From the NCBI RefSeq assembly GCF_029193885.1, contig NZ_JARFVB010000011.1, positions 58,677 to 122,676 on the forward strand: a stretch of 64,000 bases of DNA. Reading direction: 5' to 3'. This document shows, piece by piece, positions 36,932-46,719 of the stretch. Numbering within the stretch: position 1 is the first letter of the stretch; the number at the start of each line of letters is the position of its first letter. Under the pieces are notes generated by a model. The model ran no database searches, was not told where the DNA came from, and saw nothing but the letters and a program-made list of their open reading frames with translations. Source of the DNA: Flagellimonas yonaguniensis (GTDB lineage: Bacteria > Bacteroidota > Bacteroidia > Flavobacteriales > Flavobacteriaceae). The translations under genes were made by a program, and so were the position numbers.

Positions 36932-37822
36932 ATGAAACTTTTCAATAACATACAAATACTGGTCATGTTCCTTGTACTTTCCGTCTCGGTAAGTGCACAA
37001 CAGGACCCGAACTATACCTTTTACCGCTACAATATGAACATTTACAACCCTGCCTTTGCGGGGAGTTCAGAGGCTGCTGAGTTCTCTTTGGGAATTCGCA
37101 GCCAATGGGCGGGAATCGAAGGGGCACCTGAGAGCCAAAGCGCCATTTTTGGAATGCCCGTAGGCAAGAACATAGGACTTGGAGCTTCCATACTCAATGA
37201 CAAGACCTTTATTGAACAGCAAACATGGGTGGCCATTGATGTCTCATATAACATTCAATTGGATGATGAGCACATGCTCTATTTCGGGATCAAGGGAAGC
37301 GCCAACTCCTATGATGCCAATACCCAGGGTCTTGTGACCTATGGTGTGGGCCAGGATGGAGCCTTGGTGGATTATGATAGCCGTTTTACCCCCAATGTAG
37401 GTGCCGGCATCTATTTAAAACACGATAGGTATTTTGCATCCCTGTCCGCCCCAAAGTTATTGACCCCGGAACGTCTCCAAGAACGTGATGGTAATGCCTA
37501 CCTTGGTGTGGACCGTATGCACGCCTACTTGAGCGGTGGTTATACCTTTCTATTGGGTAGGACCTTGGACCTGAAGACCATGGGCATGTTTCGCTATGTG
37601 GACGCATCGCCCATATCCATGGAAGTGACAGGAATATTGGATTTTGGCGAACGCTTTGAGTTCGGGGCAAGCTATAGGTACGACGAGAGCATCAGTGGAT
37701 TGTTCCTATTCAATATTAGTAATGGCTTCAATTTGGGCTACGCCTACGAAACTTCCATCCAAAACCCCATTGACGGTTTGGACAACAATACCCATGAACT
37801 TTTTATGCGGTTGAAAATGTAA
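36932..37822 (+). CDS. PorP/SprF-family type IX secretion system membrane protein
   Basis: This 296-residue protein has a signal peptide (ILVMFLVLSVSVSAQ). The family N-terminus is typical: DPNYTFYRYNMNIYNPAFAG, then FSLGIRSQWAGIEGAPES. The remainder alternates beta-strands of an outer-membrane barrel. SprF/PorP proteins pair with individual large T9SS cargos carrying type B C-terminal domains and are needed for their surface delivery or attachment. The cargo is encoded directly upstream with a 33-base gap, so this is a cargo-SprF operon. Confidence 0.93.
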   Translation: MKLFNNIQILVMFLVLSVSVSAQQDPNYTFYRYNMNIYNPAFAGSSEAAEFSLGIRSQWAGIEGAPESQSAIFGMPVGKNIGLGASILNDKTFIEQQTWVAIDVSYNIQLDDEHMLYFGIKGSANSYDANTQGLVTYGVGQDGALVDYDSRFTPNVGAGIYLKHDRYFASLSAPKLLTPERLQERDGNAYLGVDRMHAYLSGGYTFLLGRTLDLKTMGMFRYVDASPISMEVTGILDFGERFEFGASYRYDESISGLFLFNISNGFNLGYAYETSIQNPIDGLDNNTHELFMRLKM

Positions 37823-37845
37823 GTTCTAGGTTTTTATAGTGAATG

Positions 37846-37876
37846 AAAAAGCCCCTTCAAAAAGGGGCTTTTTTTT
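37846..37876 (+). terminator. Intrinsic terminator after the PorP/SprF gene
   Basis: AAAAAGCCCCTT, a short loop, and AAGGGGCTTTTTTTT form a GC-rich stem with a long T tract 24 bases after the stop codon. Confidence 0.9.
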
Positions 37877-38261
37877 GAAATTGCAGAAGGATTCAAACCC
37901 AACTCGCCAACCTTATGCTCACTAGGTTTATCATTGCCCATATTTTTGTTATTGACCGAATCCAGACCACTTTTTGTAATCTTACTTCGTAGAATCAAAT
38001 TTAACCAAGTAACAATAACGCAATATTCAAATCAAATTGAATTCCAAAATTTGTTAGAACGATTACAATTACGGATTATGATGTACCAAACAGACTCAGT
38101 ATAGTATTTGCAGTAGAATCAAAAATTGTTTGTTGAAAATATCTAAGAGTTGAAACTTTTGGATACTATTCAGTACTTTTTAATGATTTTGGCACATCCA
38201 CCCAAGTTTTTTTAAAAACGGTTCCGATTTACTATAGTTTTAGATTACTTCAGCAATTGTC
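37877..38261. other. Intergenic stretch with no supportable gene
   Basis: No coding frame, tRNA or repeat is visible here. The sequence is AT-rich and leads into the promoter of the aspartoacylase-type gene. Confidence 0.5.
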
Positions 38262-38269
38262 TAATTTTG
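38262..38269 (+). promoter_or_regulatory. Bacteroidota -7 element of the aspartoacylase-type gene
   Basis: TAATTTTG matches TAnnTTTG exactly. It lies just upstream of the ATG at 38271, which argues that translation starts at the second ATG, 38292. The -33 box would fall near TTTTAGATT, a weak match. Confidence 0.45.
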
Positions 38270-38291
38270 TATGATCTTTAATTATAGAAGA

Positions 38292-39350
38292 ATGAGAAAG
38301 ACCCAATATTTACATCATTATCTCGGTTGTATGGTTTTTTGTCTGGCATTTTATGGGAATGCCCAAAACAATTTAGATGACAAAATAATGCAATTACCAT
38401 CAGCAACGATTTTAAAGAACAGTATTGGTTTTAAAGACACCTTGGGTAATTCCACCAACCTGCCCATGGTAATCATCAAAGGAAAGGAAATAGGAAAGAC
38501 CTTAACCATATTGGCCGGTGTACACGGTTATGAATACCCTCCCATTATGGCCGTTCAGGCGTTACTCAAAGAAATAGAACCTGAAAGACTAATGGGGAAT
38601 CTCATTGTGATACCCATTGCCAACAAAGCTTCTTTTTATGGCAGGTCTCCTTTTAAAAATCCGCAGGATGAGGTCAATCTGAACAACGCATTCCCTGGAA
38701 AACTGGACGGAACGGTTACCGAACAAATTGCATATTACATTACGCAGAACATTATCCCAATTTCTGATGTTTTCCTGGACATCCATGGAGGAGATGCCAG
38801 TGAAGATTTGATTCCTTTTGTTTGCTACTACAATAATGAAGCTCTACCCGATGCCACTGCACATGCAAAACTTTTATCTGAGTCAAGTGGTTTCACAAAT
38901 GTGGTTTCCTATCCATACCACCTAAAAGATAATGAACCCGCTAAATATGCCTTCAAACAAGCGGTACAAGATGGTAAAATTGGTATTAGCTTTGAAGCTG
39001 GTGCACTGGGAAATGTGCAAGAGGAGGCGGTTAGACTGAACAAAAATGGCATTTATCAGGTTCTTGACCAATTGGGGATGTACACTAGCCAATTAGACCT
39101 ACCCAAAAAACTGGTAAAATACAATAATCAGGCTTACCTAAAGGTTCCTGTGACCGGGATACTTTATAGTGAATTGAGAGCAGGGGATTCGGTTTCCAAA
39201 GGACAAGTTGTTGGCCATATAACCAACGAATACGGTAAAGTCCTCGAAAAAATCCAAGCCCCTGAAACTGGCACCATCTTATATAAAATTGGCACCCCAC
39301 CCGTGAACCAAGGAGAAACCCTTATGTGCATTGGAATATCACAAGAATAA
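38292..39350 (+). CDS. Exported M14/AstE-AspA-type zinc amidohydrolase
   Basis: The protein has 352 residues from ATG 38292, the choice supported by the -7 element at 38262-38269. The N-terminus is a signal-like segment (LGCMVFCLAFYGNAQ). The zinc site of the succinylglutamate desuccinylase/aspartoacylase family is visible: LAGVHGYEYPPIM (HxxE ligands) and VFLDIHGGDASEDL (third His), with a catalytic Glu candidate in GISFEAGALG. The C-terminus is a biotinyl-lipoyl-like beta barrel (GILYSELRAGDSVSKGQVVG), typical of the group. Substrates would be N-acyl amino acids or peptides; no specific one is assigned. Confidence 0.87.
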   Translation: MRKTQYLHHYLGCMVFCLAFYGNAQNNLDDKIMQLPSATILKNSIGFKDTLGNSTNLPMVIIKGKEIGKTLTILAGVHGYEYPPIMAVQALLKEIEPERLMGNLIVIPIANKASFYGRSPFKNPQDEVNLNNAFPGKLDGTVTEQIAYYITQNIIPISDVFLDIHGGDASEDLIPFVCYYNNEALPDATAHAKLLSESSGFTNVVSYPYHLKDNEPAKYAFKQAVQDGKIGISFEAGALGNVQEEAVRLNKNGIYQVLDQLGMYTSQLDLPKKLVKYNNQAYLKVPVTGILYSELRAGDSVSKGQVVGHITNEYGKVLEKIQAPETGTILYKIGTPPVNQGETLMCIGISQE

Positions 39351-39445
39351 AGAAAACTAGAAATTCCGGCCTTTTCTTTCCATAATTTTCTCAGGCTGAA
39401 CATGACAAATGCAGTTCTGCCATATAATAACTTTTCAAGCATTAC

Positions 39446-41677
39446 TTAAAACTGCTTTAAAAAAGTGATTTTGCTTATAAACTGTGTAGAACGTTGGACA
39501 GGATCAAAAATATCCACTTGGGTATCATTAAAAACAAGATAGATAAAGGATAAGGGCAGGTATTCCCAACTAAAACGAACATTCCAACGCCCCTGTCGAT
39601 CAAAACTATTGTATTGATAGAATGTGGACAATTGCACTCTCGGGTTGAGGGCCAATCTCAAATTGACGGAACATAGATCGGTATCCAAATCTTCTTCCAA
39701 GATACCGAGATTATTGATGTTGTTGCGTTCATAATTGGCAGAAAGAGCAATATGTGGAGATGGTGCATAGCGCATTCCGAGCGTAAGGGTATTTCTAGAT
39801 CCATTATAAAATTTCCCTAGATCATAACTTACCAATCCAGAAATTTTTTTGGATTGATCCGTATTATAACGCATCAAATAACGGGTATATCTATAATCTC
39901 CTCTCCCTAACTCTAACCCCAATGGGGCAAAATCAAAATTGATGTTCTGCCATGTAGGTGTAAATGATATTTCCAAAAAACTATTGTCCTTGAACCATGT
40001 ATAAATGGGAAAAATATATAGACTCGCCTGTTGAAACCTCCCAAAATCCTCAAAATCATGGTTATAGTCAAAAAAGATTCCTGGATCCCAACGTCGGACA
40101 AAGGTCGACTTCTCTGGCCTGACAATGGCATAACCTCCTGGACTGTGTGTCACGACATCTTTCTGAAAAATAAATCCCATCCCTGGGATATAATCCGAAC
40201 TCACTATATCAGAAACATAGCCTATGTAGTAGGCATTAGTCTGAGATGTTGCAGATATTCTTCCCGCAAAACCAGTATTGCCAGTTTCACTATCCAGCGA
40301 TGAGGATAACAAGTAGGTCAACGTAATATTCGGTTTTGGACGAATCAACCCATCAATAGAAATTGTGGTGTTGTTTTGGCTTTGCAACCCCAAATCCCCA
40401 AAAGAATCATCCAATCGATGGGTTACCATAGCCCCTATATTGTTTTCTTTGCCATAGTTTTTAGTATAGCGGGCCACTCCAAATGTACTGCCCGGACCAT
40501 TATCGGTTCCCCTTTGACGAACAGCTAAAGCGGCAAGGGTTCGGTTCTCATCTCTATCGGTATAGCGTGCTCCCACATCCAGAGGTGCCGGTGCTGCATT
40601 AAAATTATTGGAAAGACCAATGGTTCTGCTAAAAAATGGGCGTACCCGAACATTGCTCGCACCAGCCCAAATTCCCGAGTTTTCCAAAAAGAACTGTCGC
40701 CTTTCCGGAAAAAAAATGTTGAATCGCTCCAAGTTATTTACAGCCCTATCCACATCAGCTTGGGCAAAATCAGTATTGATCGTGAGATCTAGAACAGTAT
40801 TTGGGTTTATGGCCCACTTGACATCGCCACCAACTTTTGGTTCACTGGATTTCTCCGTAATCTGTTCTCCAGATTTTAGTTCTTCGTACTGATAAAGCGT
40901 GTAGGGTTCTACCCTAATATTTGCAGAAGGAGGTGGAACATCAAGATTGGTCAATTTGGCCGCATATGTCATTCTATTTTCGGAAAATGATTGGGGAATG
41001 GCCGGAAACACCGTTTTTTCAAAATCTTTTCGGGCCATTCGATAAAATGTAATGCCCCATTCACTGGGCATTCCTTGAATAGGTTTATCGAAACGAATCG
41101 ACTTGAACGGAATGGCAAATTCTGCGTAATACCCCTCATCGGTCCGTTGTGTTCGTACGCTCCATAAGGCATTCCAATCGGAATCTGTATTGGAGTCGTT
41201 AAAACTCTGCTGATCTAATTGATTTCCGTAGGGAGTAGTTTGAAACGAAATTGCGTATTGCCTCGTGTTCTGTGCATCAATCTGAATACCGAAAACATCA
41301 TTTTCTCCATTGTCAAAATCTCGACGAAGATCTTGCATCCGAATACCTTTCTTTCCAAGTGAATCCATACAAAAAACACCAAAATAAAGGTTTCGGTCAT
41401 CATAGAGAATCCTAACCGATGTCGAGTTTTTAATATTCCCGCCTTGAACGGGCTCTACCCGAAAAAAATCTGAAACGATTTCCGCTTTTTCCCAATCAGG
41501 CTCACTTAACCTGCCATCAATGGATATTTTTCCCTTGACCTTTGTTGCGGATATGGCAATTGGGTTTTCAGGAGGGGGAAAATTGGATTTTTCCTCCTGT
41601 GCAAACATGGGCCCAGGTATGATCAAAGCAAAAATCCAAAGGAAATGGACTTTGAGCAATGGTTTTGATGGTTTCAA
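39446..41677 (-). CDS. DUF5916 outer-membrane protein with CBM9-like N-terminal domain
   Basis: This 743-residue protein has a signal peptide (FLWIFALIIPGPMFAQ). The N-terminal 200 residues form a carbohydrate-binding family 9-like beta sandwich (GKISIDGRLSEPDWEKAE, RILYDDRNLYFGVFCMDS). The DUF5916 region follows (WAINPNTVLDLTINTDFAQA, FNIFFPERRQFFLENSGIW). The rest has the alternating pattern of a porin-like barrel and ends in Phe. Related proteins in Bacteroidota are annotated as hydrolases or membrane proteins without demonstrated function. The next gene on this strand, alkaline phosphatase, lies 29 bases upstream. Confidence 0.88.
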   Translation of the reverse strand: MKPSKPLLKVHFLWIFALIIPGPMFAQEEKSNFPPPENPIAISATKVKGKISIDGRLSEPDWEKAEIVSDFFRVEPVQGGNIKNSTSVRILYDDRNLYFGVFCMDSLGKKGIRMQDLRRDFDNGENDVFGIQIDAQNTRQYAISFQTTPYGNQLDQQSFNDSNTDSDWNALWSVRTQRTDEGYYAEFAIPFKSIRFDKPIQGMPSEWGITFYRMARKDFEKTVFPAIPQSFSENRMTYAAKLTNLDVPPPSANIRVEPYTLYQYEELKSGEQITEKSSEPKVGGDVKWAINPNTVLDLTINTDFAQADVDRAVNNLERFNIFFPERRQFFLENSGIWAGASNVRVRPFFSRTIGLSNNFNAAPAPLDVGARYTDRDENRTLAALAVRQRGTDNGPGSTFGVARYTKNYGKENNIGAMVTHRLDDSFGDLGLQSQNNTTISIDGLIRPKPNITLTYLLSSSLDSETGNTGFAGRISATSQTNAYYIGYVSDIVSSDYIPGMGFIFQKDVVTHSPGGYAIVRPEKSTFVRRWDPGIFFDYNHDFEDFGRFQQASLYIFPIYTWFKDNSFLEISFTPTWQNINFDFAPLGLELGRGDYRYTRYLMRYNTDQSKKISGLVSYDLGKFYNGSRNTLTLGMRYAPSPHIALSANYERNNINNLGILEEDLDTDLCSVNLRLALNPRVQLSTFYQYNSFDRQGRWNVRFSWEYLPLSFIYLVFNDTQVDIFDPVQRSTQFISKITFLKQF

Positions 41678-41706
41678 AATTGGTGGTTGATATTAGTCGG
41701 TTAGTT

Positions 41707-43119
41707 TCAAAAAGCATTTTCCACTTCGGCAGCTTCAAGCATGAGATAATGCAGATCTGTATTCTTCACAAAAGGTTTCAATAATTGGCTTCCGGGACCA
41801 TACATGGCAAGTTCCACGTAGTCCGCGGAATGTTGCATACTGATCCAACCGACCGAATTGTGCTGTTTTTGAATCTCTGCCAAGACACTGAAGGGCAAAT
41901 GCTTCGGATTATAAAGGCCATCTTCAGCATCGAGGGAGCCGTAGTAGCCCAAAAGTGTAGTGGCTTCCTCATCCGTCAATGCAAATCCATTGGCATATTC
42001 GACCCGTTCTTTTACACTATTTATCGATGTTTCCTTACCGATGCCGTTCAAAATCCATTCGTTGGTATGCTTATAATTTTGGATGGAGTCAAATTCATCG
42101 TTCGCATATTTTCCATAAATCACCCCAGGATTGGCATTTCCATGGTCGGTTGTGATGATCACCAGGGTTTCCCCATCCTTTTCCGCAAAATCCATCGCAG
42201 CTTGTACAGCTTCATCGAAAGCGACTTGATCATAGATCAATCCCGCAATATCGTTTGCATGGGCTGCCCAATCCACTTTACCACCTTCTACCTGAAGTAC
42301 AAATCCTTGGGAACTGTCTTTCAAAATTTCAATGGCCTTGCTGGTCATTTCGGCTAGGCTGGGTGTATTTTCCTTTAACTCACCATTGTTTTCCCTGTCT
42401 TTGGCATATGGGAGACCGTTATCGTTAAAAACTCCCAAGATGGATTTTCCTTTCGGAGCGGTTGACATTTCTCTTCTGGTTCGGGCCACATAATAGCCTT
42501 TACCCTCAAAGGCTGCGTACATATCCTTTCGGTCCTTTCGTTTATCTGCTGAAAAGTATTCGTTGCCACCTCCCATCAACACATCAAAACCGTGCTCCAA
42601 GTATTTTTCTGCGATGGATTCCTGATCATTTCTGGATTTTTGATTGACACAAAATCCTGCGGGTGTGGCATGGGTAATAGGGACCGTGGTAACACAACCT
42701 GCTTTTTTGCCCGCAGCTTTGAACTTTTGCCAAATGGGAAGGTGTGGTTCACCATTGAGACCAATGTTGAGCCCACCATTCTTGATTCTGGTCCCTCCTC
42801 CCCAAGATGAGCTCGCCGCTGCGGAATCGGTAACGATGGAACTGGCCGATGCCATATCCATAAGGGCACGGGAGACTTTATCTTCTCGGTACAGGTTTAG
42901 CCAGTTACTACCTTTTCCCTTTTTTCTGGAAAGATAGAGGTCGGCCATATTCAGGGTGCCCGTGCTCATTCCATCGCTAACGAGCATAATGATGTTCTTG
43001 GCCTTTTTACGTTTCCAAACACTCTCAAAATCTGATGCCCTTATAGATTCAAAAGGAGTAAAAAGGGAAGCCCCTAAAGCCGATAAGGCCCCATTTCTAA
43101 AAAATTTTCTTCTGTTCAT
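41707..43119 (-). CDS. Alkaline phosphatase with Tat signal
   Basis: The protein has 470 residues from ATG 43119; an in-frame start at 43164 would only add a tail before the signal. The twin-arginine signal is NRRKFFRNGALSALGASLF. PhoA-superfamily catalytic elements are present: NIIMLVSDGMSTGTLN (metal Asp), SSIVTDSAAASSSWGGG (nucleophile Ser after TD), PITHATPAGF, VEGGKVDWAAHAND, and TLVIITTDHGNANPG with the metal-binding DH, followed by SMQHSADYVEL. It hydrolyses phosphomonoesters in the periplasm with Zn and Mg, which may explain its place beside a metal-homeostasis island. Confidence 0.93.
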   Translation of the reverse strand: MNRRKFFRNGALSALGASLFTPFESIRASDFESVWKRKKAKNIIMLVSDGMSTGTLNMADLYLSRKKGKGSNWLNLYREDKVSRALMDMASASSIVTDSAAASSSWGGGTRIKNGGLNIGLNGEPHLPIWQKFKAAGKKAGCVTTVPITHATPAGFCVNQKSRNDQESIAEKYLEHGFDVLMGGGNEYFSADKRKDRKDMYAAFEGKGYYVARTRREMSTAPKGKSILGVFNDNGLPYAKDRENNGELKENTPSLAEMTSKAIEILKDSSQGFVLQVEGGKVDWAAHANDIAGLIYDQVAFDEAVQAAMDFAEKDGETLVIITTDHGNANPGVIYGKYANDEFDSIQNYKHTNEWILNGIGKETSINSVKERVEYANGFALTDEEATTLLGYYGSLDAEDGLYNPKHLPFSVLAEIQKQHNSVGWISMQHSADYVELAMYGPGSQLLKPFVKNTDLHYLMLEAAEVENAF

Positions 43120-43139
43120 TTTATTTTTGTTATTGATTC

Positions 43140-43577
43140 TCAATCCATTTTTTGAGCTACACAATCGGTTAAGATGTAATTAAAATGCTGTACATCATCA
43201 GCATTGAGTTTTAGCGTGCCCGTGACGTACAAAATATCATCCGTGGTAAAATCAGGTTTCGATTTAAATTGAAGTTCCATGGCAGTCTCCGGACCTCCCA
43301 TTCCGCAAAAAAAGCAAGAGGCCATAGGGTTTTTGGACAGGATGAATATTTTGCCACTAGGGTCAATGTTTAAAAAATATCCCATAATGGCCACTTTTTC
43401 GCCTTCAAGGGATTTCAAGTAATCACTGAATTCCGGATACAAAAAATTTTCCCCATAGGCCGGGAAAAACTTCTCTGTATAATCGATTCTGGACAAATCC
43501 CACCAATTTATTTCTGTTTGTGAGAAACAGGCCACAGAGGATAAAAAGAAAAAAGCTATCAATATGTTATTTTTCAT
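43140..43577 (-). CDS. DUF3299-like exported protein
   Basis: This 145-residue protein has a signal peptide (ILIAFFFLSSVACFSQ). The mature part is an OB-like beta domain (KVAIMGYFLNIDPSGKIFIL, YVTGTLKLNADDVQHFNYIL) with a conserved PMASCFFCGMGGPET segment. Such CxxC-containing DUF3299-like proteins commonly accompany FtsX-type permeases and COG0523 GTPases in Bacteroidota and Proteobacteria and are suspected metallochaperones. The start codon lies inside the end of the permease gene (11-base overlap), so it is translationally coupled. Function is inferred from context. Confidence 0.75.
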   Translation of the reverse strand: MKNNILIAFFFLSSVACFSQTEINWWDLSRIDYTEKFFPAYGENFLYPEFSDYLKSLEGEKVAIMGYFLNIDPSGKIFILSKNPMASCFFCGMGGPETAMELQFKSKPDFTTDDILYVTGTLKLNADDVQHFNYILTDCVAQKMD

Positions 43578-44877
43578 GACTCAGTATTTTTGATATGTTC
43601 ATTTTAGTGATAGGATAAATCGCAAGCGCAATTGACAATAGAACCATAAGGACTACAAGACCTGCCGTTTGAAACAGTTCTTTGTATTCAAGTTGGAGCG
43701 ACATTGTTTGCTTGTACTGGTCCGTTATCATTTCAAAAATGAAGTAGACCCCAATTTGTGAAAGCAACACCCCTATGATGAAAGCCGTCCCTGCAATCAT
43801 AAAGCCTTCGTACACCATCATTTTGACCAATTGGAACCTGTTGGCTCCATAGCTGCGCATCAGAGCAAGATCAAAAGCCCGATCACGTACCATTCTATAA
43901 AGGCTTATAAATATGGTAATGCAGGAAATGACCAGAATCGCATAGGCTATCCAAGTAATCGTTTTTACCCCAACACCCGTGAACTGGTACAATCGTTCCA
44001 ATTCAAATTTGGGCAATGCCGCCTGCATATTTGTGTTTTCGTTAATGGTCCTGGGAATGTTCAAAAGGGCCATGGGGTTCCTGAACGAAACCAGCAATGA
44101 TGTGATTTCTTGCCCGGGCCCTTGATCGTCATGGTGTTCCTTTTCATTATTTTCGTGAACTCCGTTCTCTTCATCATGGTGATGTTCCTCTTTGGCTTCG
44201 TGGTGGTCATCCTCCTCATGATCATCATTAACTTCATGTTCATTATCAATAGGCCCCTCTTCATGATGATGTACTTCCCAAATCGTTTCCAGTCCTGTAA
44301 TGATCAAACGGTCCATTACCTTATGCGTTGGTTCATAGACGCCCACAACGGTCAAAGGTGCTGCATGTTCGTGACCACCCGTTTCTGCCAGTCCATGGGA
44401 GCTTTGGAACGTATCCCCTATCTGAAATCCGAATTTTTCGGCCACTGTAGCTCCAAGAACCACTTCCATGGGGTTTTCCATCGATCTACCCTCTTTTATG
44501 ACCGCATTGTAAAACACTGGGAAATCATGGGTGGTACCTACAATTCTATATCCTTTATAATTATCACCGTATGAGATGGGCACGGCTTTATCAATCATTG
44601 GATTGTTCATCAAACCTTTGGCTTCTTCAAAAGGAATATTCCCCGTAGGATTGTCTATATGGAGCACAGATGCAAGTACCAATTGCAAGGGGCTTCCCTT
44701 TGCCCCTACGACCATATCGATTTCTCCTAAATTATTGTCCAACTGGTTCCTGAAAGATTTGTCCATTTGCTGGATTCCGACAAGAAGCGCTATACTTACT
44801 GAAAGCGTAAGGATGCCCAAAAAGGTGTAAAGGGGCTTGAACCTAAAATTTCGTATGCTGATTTTCCAAATGTTCAT
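43567..44877 (-). CDS. FtsX/MacB-type ABC permease with a histidine-rich periplasmic loop
   Basis: This 436-residue permease has one N-terminal membrane segment (TFLGILTLSVSIALLVGI, about 19-36), a large external domain and three C-terminal segments (YAILVISCITIFISLY; MIAGTAFIIGVLLSQIGVYF; LVVLMVLLSIALAIYPI). Residues 202-250 form a loop packed with His, Asp and Glu (blocks VHHHEEG, DDHHEAKEEHHHDEE, KEHHDDQG), ideal for zinc or another divalent metal. The ATPase gene overlaps its start by 4 bases. MacB-type systems are mechanotransmitters that act on periplasmic substrates or lipoproteins. The His loop and neighbours point to metal sensing or handling. Confidence 0.88.
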   Translation of the reverse strand: MNIWKISIRNFRFKPLYTFLGILTLSVSIALLVGIQQMDKSFRNQLDNNLGEIDMVVGAKGSPLQLVLASVLHIDNPTGNIPFEEAKGLMNNPMIDKAVPISYGDNYKGYRIVGTTHDFPVFYNAVIKEGRSMENPMEVVLGATVAEKFGFQIGDTFQSSHGLAETGGHEHAAPLTVVGVYEPTHKVMDRLIITGLETIWEVHHHEEGPIDNEHEVNDDHEEDDHHEAKEEHHHDEENGVHENNEKEHHDDQGPGQEITSLLVSFRNPMALLNIPRTINENTNMQAALPKFELERLYQFTGVGVKTITWIAYAILVISCITIFISLYRMVRDRAFDLALMRSYGANRFQLVKMMVYEGFMIAGTAFIIGVLLSQIGVYFIFEMITDQYKQTMSLQLEYKELFQTAGLVVLMVLLSIALAIYPITKMNISKILSHEK

Positions 44878-45503
44878 AGCTCCAGTTTGTTTGTGAACAA
44901 AGGTTTTATCCGCTGATCATGTGTTATAACAATCAAATTGGCCTTGTTTATCTCTGCCTGTTCAATCAAAAGTTGTATTACCTTATTGCAGTTGTCGTCG
45001 TCCAGACTTGAAGTGGGCTCATCGGCCAAAATAATCCCTGGCCGGTGCACCATGGCCATGGCGATACCTAGCCGTTGTAATTGCCCTTCGCTTAATTCCC
45101 TGACCTTCTTGTTTTTGCATTCCAAGATATCAAGCTGTTCCAGCAAGTCTATGATAACAGTTTGGGAAATGGTTTTTTTACCGAAGAACAACCTGGCCTT
45201 CAAGTTTTCTATGACATTGAGCGATTGTATGGCATGGTTGCTCTGGAACACAAGTCCAATATTCCGCCCTCTAAATCTATCCAGCTCTTTATTTGACAGT
45301 GAATGGACAGGAACCTGGTCAATTTCGATACTACCATCCATTGGTCGTAACAATCCCCCTAACAGATGCAGCAAAGTTGTTTTTCCTATGCCTGATTTTC
45401 CAAGAACCAAAAGGTTTTGGCCTTTGTTCAGGGAAATATCCGGAAACTTGAAGACGGTGTCTTCGTTATTATATTTAAATGTGAGGCGCTTTGTCCTTAT
45501 CAT
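44874..45503 (-). CDS. ABC transporter ATP-binding protein (LolD/MacB type)
   Basis: This 209-residue ATPase has Walker A GKSGIGKTTLLHLL, Q-loop region FQSNHAIQSL, signature LSEGQLQRLGIA, Walker B IILADEPTSSLD and the switch His in VITHDQ. It is short but complete. It is the cytoplasmic motor of the FtsX-type permease encoded immediately after it, with a 4-base overlap, and starts 6 bases after the GTPase gene. Confidence 0.93.
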   Translation of the reverse strand: MIRTKRLTFKYNNEDTVFKFPDISLNKGQNLLVLGKSGIGKTTLLHLLGGLLRPMDGSIEIDQVPVHSLSNKELDRFRGRNIGLVFQSNHAIQSLNVIENLKARLFFGKKTISQTVIIDLLEQLDILECKNKKVRELSEGQLQRLGIAMAMVHRPGIILADEPTSSLDDDNCNKVIQLLIEQAEINKANLIVITHDQRIKPLFTNKLEL

Positions 45504-45509
45504 ATTATA

Positions 45510-46715
45510 CTACTTATAGACAGGAACGGGCCATTGATCTTCTTGTTCCAAAAGGCCGTTTTTCCAAAATTCCACTTCCATATCCGTCAGAAGGCAATCC
45601 TTCAGTTCCTGTTCCAGTTTATCCTTTTGTAAATACTGGCCAATAAAAACCAGTTCATTCTTTCTATCCCCGAAAGCGGTATCCCAATTTGACTCTATCT
45701 GCTTTTGGTTTTGAACAAAAGTCGGGTTCCCGATACGGTCGCCAAATGGCATTGATGCCCACCAAACACCAGCTGCATCCACTTTGCAGGACCCCCCGGC
45801 CGAACTCCATACCAAGGCTTGGTCAGGTCTAGAGGCCAACCAAAAAAGTCCTTTGCTACGGATTATATTTTGCGGGAATTGCTTATTGACAAAATCTAGA
45901 AACCGTTCAGCATGGAAAGGTCTCTTGCTCCTAAAGGTCATTGAACCAATACCATATTCTTCTGTTTCGGGAACATGCTCATTTTCAAGCTCTTTGATCC
46001 ACCCAGCAGAGGCTTCTGCCTTTTCATAATCGAACATACCCGTATGTATTACTTCGCTTAGAGGAACATTGCTCTCTTTGGCTGGGAGAATACGGGCCTC
46101 TGGATTCAGTTTTTGAAGAATGGCATACAGTTCCTTGAGTTCTTCCTCGGTTATTAAATCAACTTTGTTCAGTATAATGACGTTGGCGAATTCCACCTGA
46201 TCTGTTAATAAGTTGACAATGGTTCTATCGTCTCCTTCAATATCAGTGAGTTCACGAGTGGCCAAGTAGTCCGAACTTGAAAAATCCTTCAAGAAATTGA
46301 ACGCATCCACCACAGTGACCATGGTGTCGATGTAACTGAATCGGCTTAAGTCTATATTGCCATCGGCACTTTCAAATGTAAAGGTTTGAGCCACGGGAAT
46401 TGGCTCGCTGATTCCAGTGCTCTCGATCAGCAAATAATCGAACCTGTTCTGGGCGGCCAGCCGCTCCACTTCAATCATCAAATCTTCTCGAAGGGTACAG
46501 CAGATACAGCCATTGCTCATTTCCACCAATTTTTCGTCCGTTCGAGAGAGCGTGTTTTCATTTTCGACCAATTGGGCATCAATATTTACCTCACTCATAT
46601 CGTTGACGATCACGGCTACCTTTAAACCTTCTTTATTGTGCAATATGTGGTTGAGCAAGGTGGTTTTTCCCGCCCCGAGAAAACCACTGAGTACTGTTAC
46701 TGGTAGTTTTTTCAT
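45510..46715 (-). CDS. COG0523-family (CobW/ZigA-like) metal chaperone GTPase
   Basis: This 401-residue G3E GTPase has Walker [19 protein letters not shown], the metal-binding CxCC motif [27 protein letters not shown], the guanine-specificity motif ILNKVDLI and a C-terminal CobW domain ([20 protein letters not shown]). COG0523 members deliver zinc to client enzymes such as a methionine aminopeptidase, or handle cobalt or nickel. Those under Zur control act in zinc starvation. Its position within an ABC/TonB/Zur neighbourhood favours zinc. It sits between two ABC modules on one apparent transcript. Confidence 0.93.
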   Translation of the reverse strand: MKKLPVTVLSGFLGAGKTTLLNHILHNKEGLKVAVIVNDMSEVNIDAQLVENENTLSRTDEKLVEMSNGCICCTLREDLMIEVERLAAQNRFDYLLIESTGISEPIPVAQTFTFESADGNIDLSRFSYIDTMVTVVDAFNFLKDFSSSDYLATRELTDIEGDDRTIVNLLTDQVEFANVIILNKVDLITEEELKELYAILQKLNPEARILPAKESNVPLSEVIHTGMFDYEKAEASAGWIKELENEHVPETEEYGIGSMTFRSKRPFHAERFLDFVNKQFPQNIIRSKGLFWLASRPDQALVWSSAGGSCKVDAAGVWWASMPFGDRIGNPTFVQNQKQIESNWDTAFGDRKNELVFIGQYLQKDKLEQELKDCLLTDMEVEFWKNGLLEQEDQWPVPVYK

Positions 46716-46719
46716 TTAT

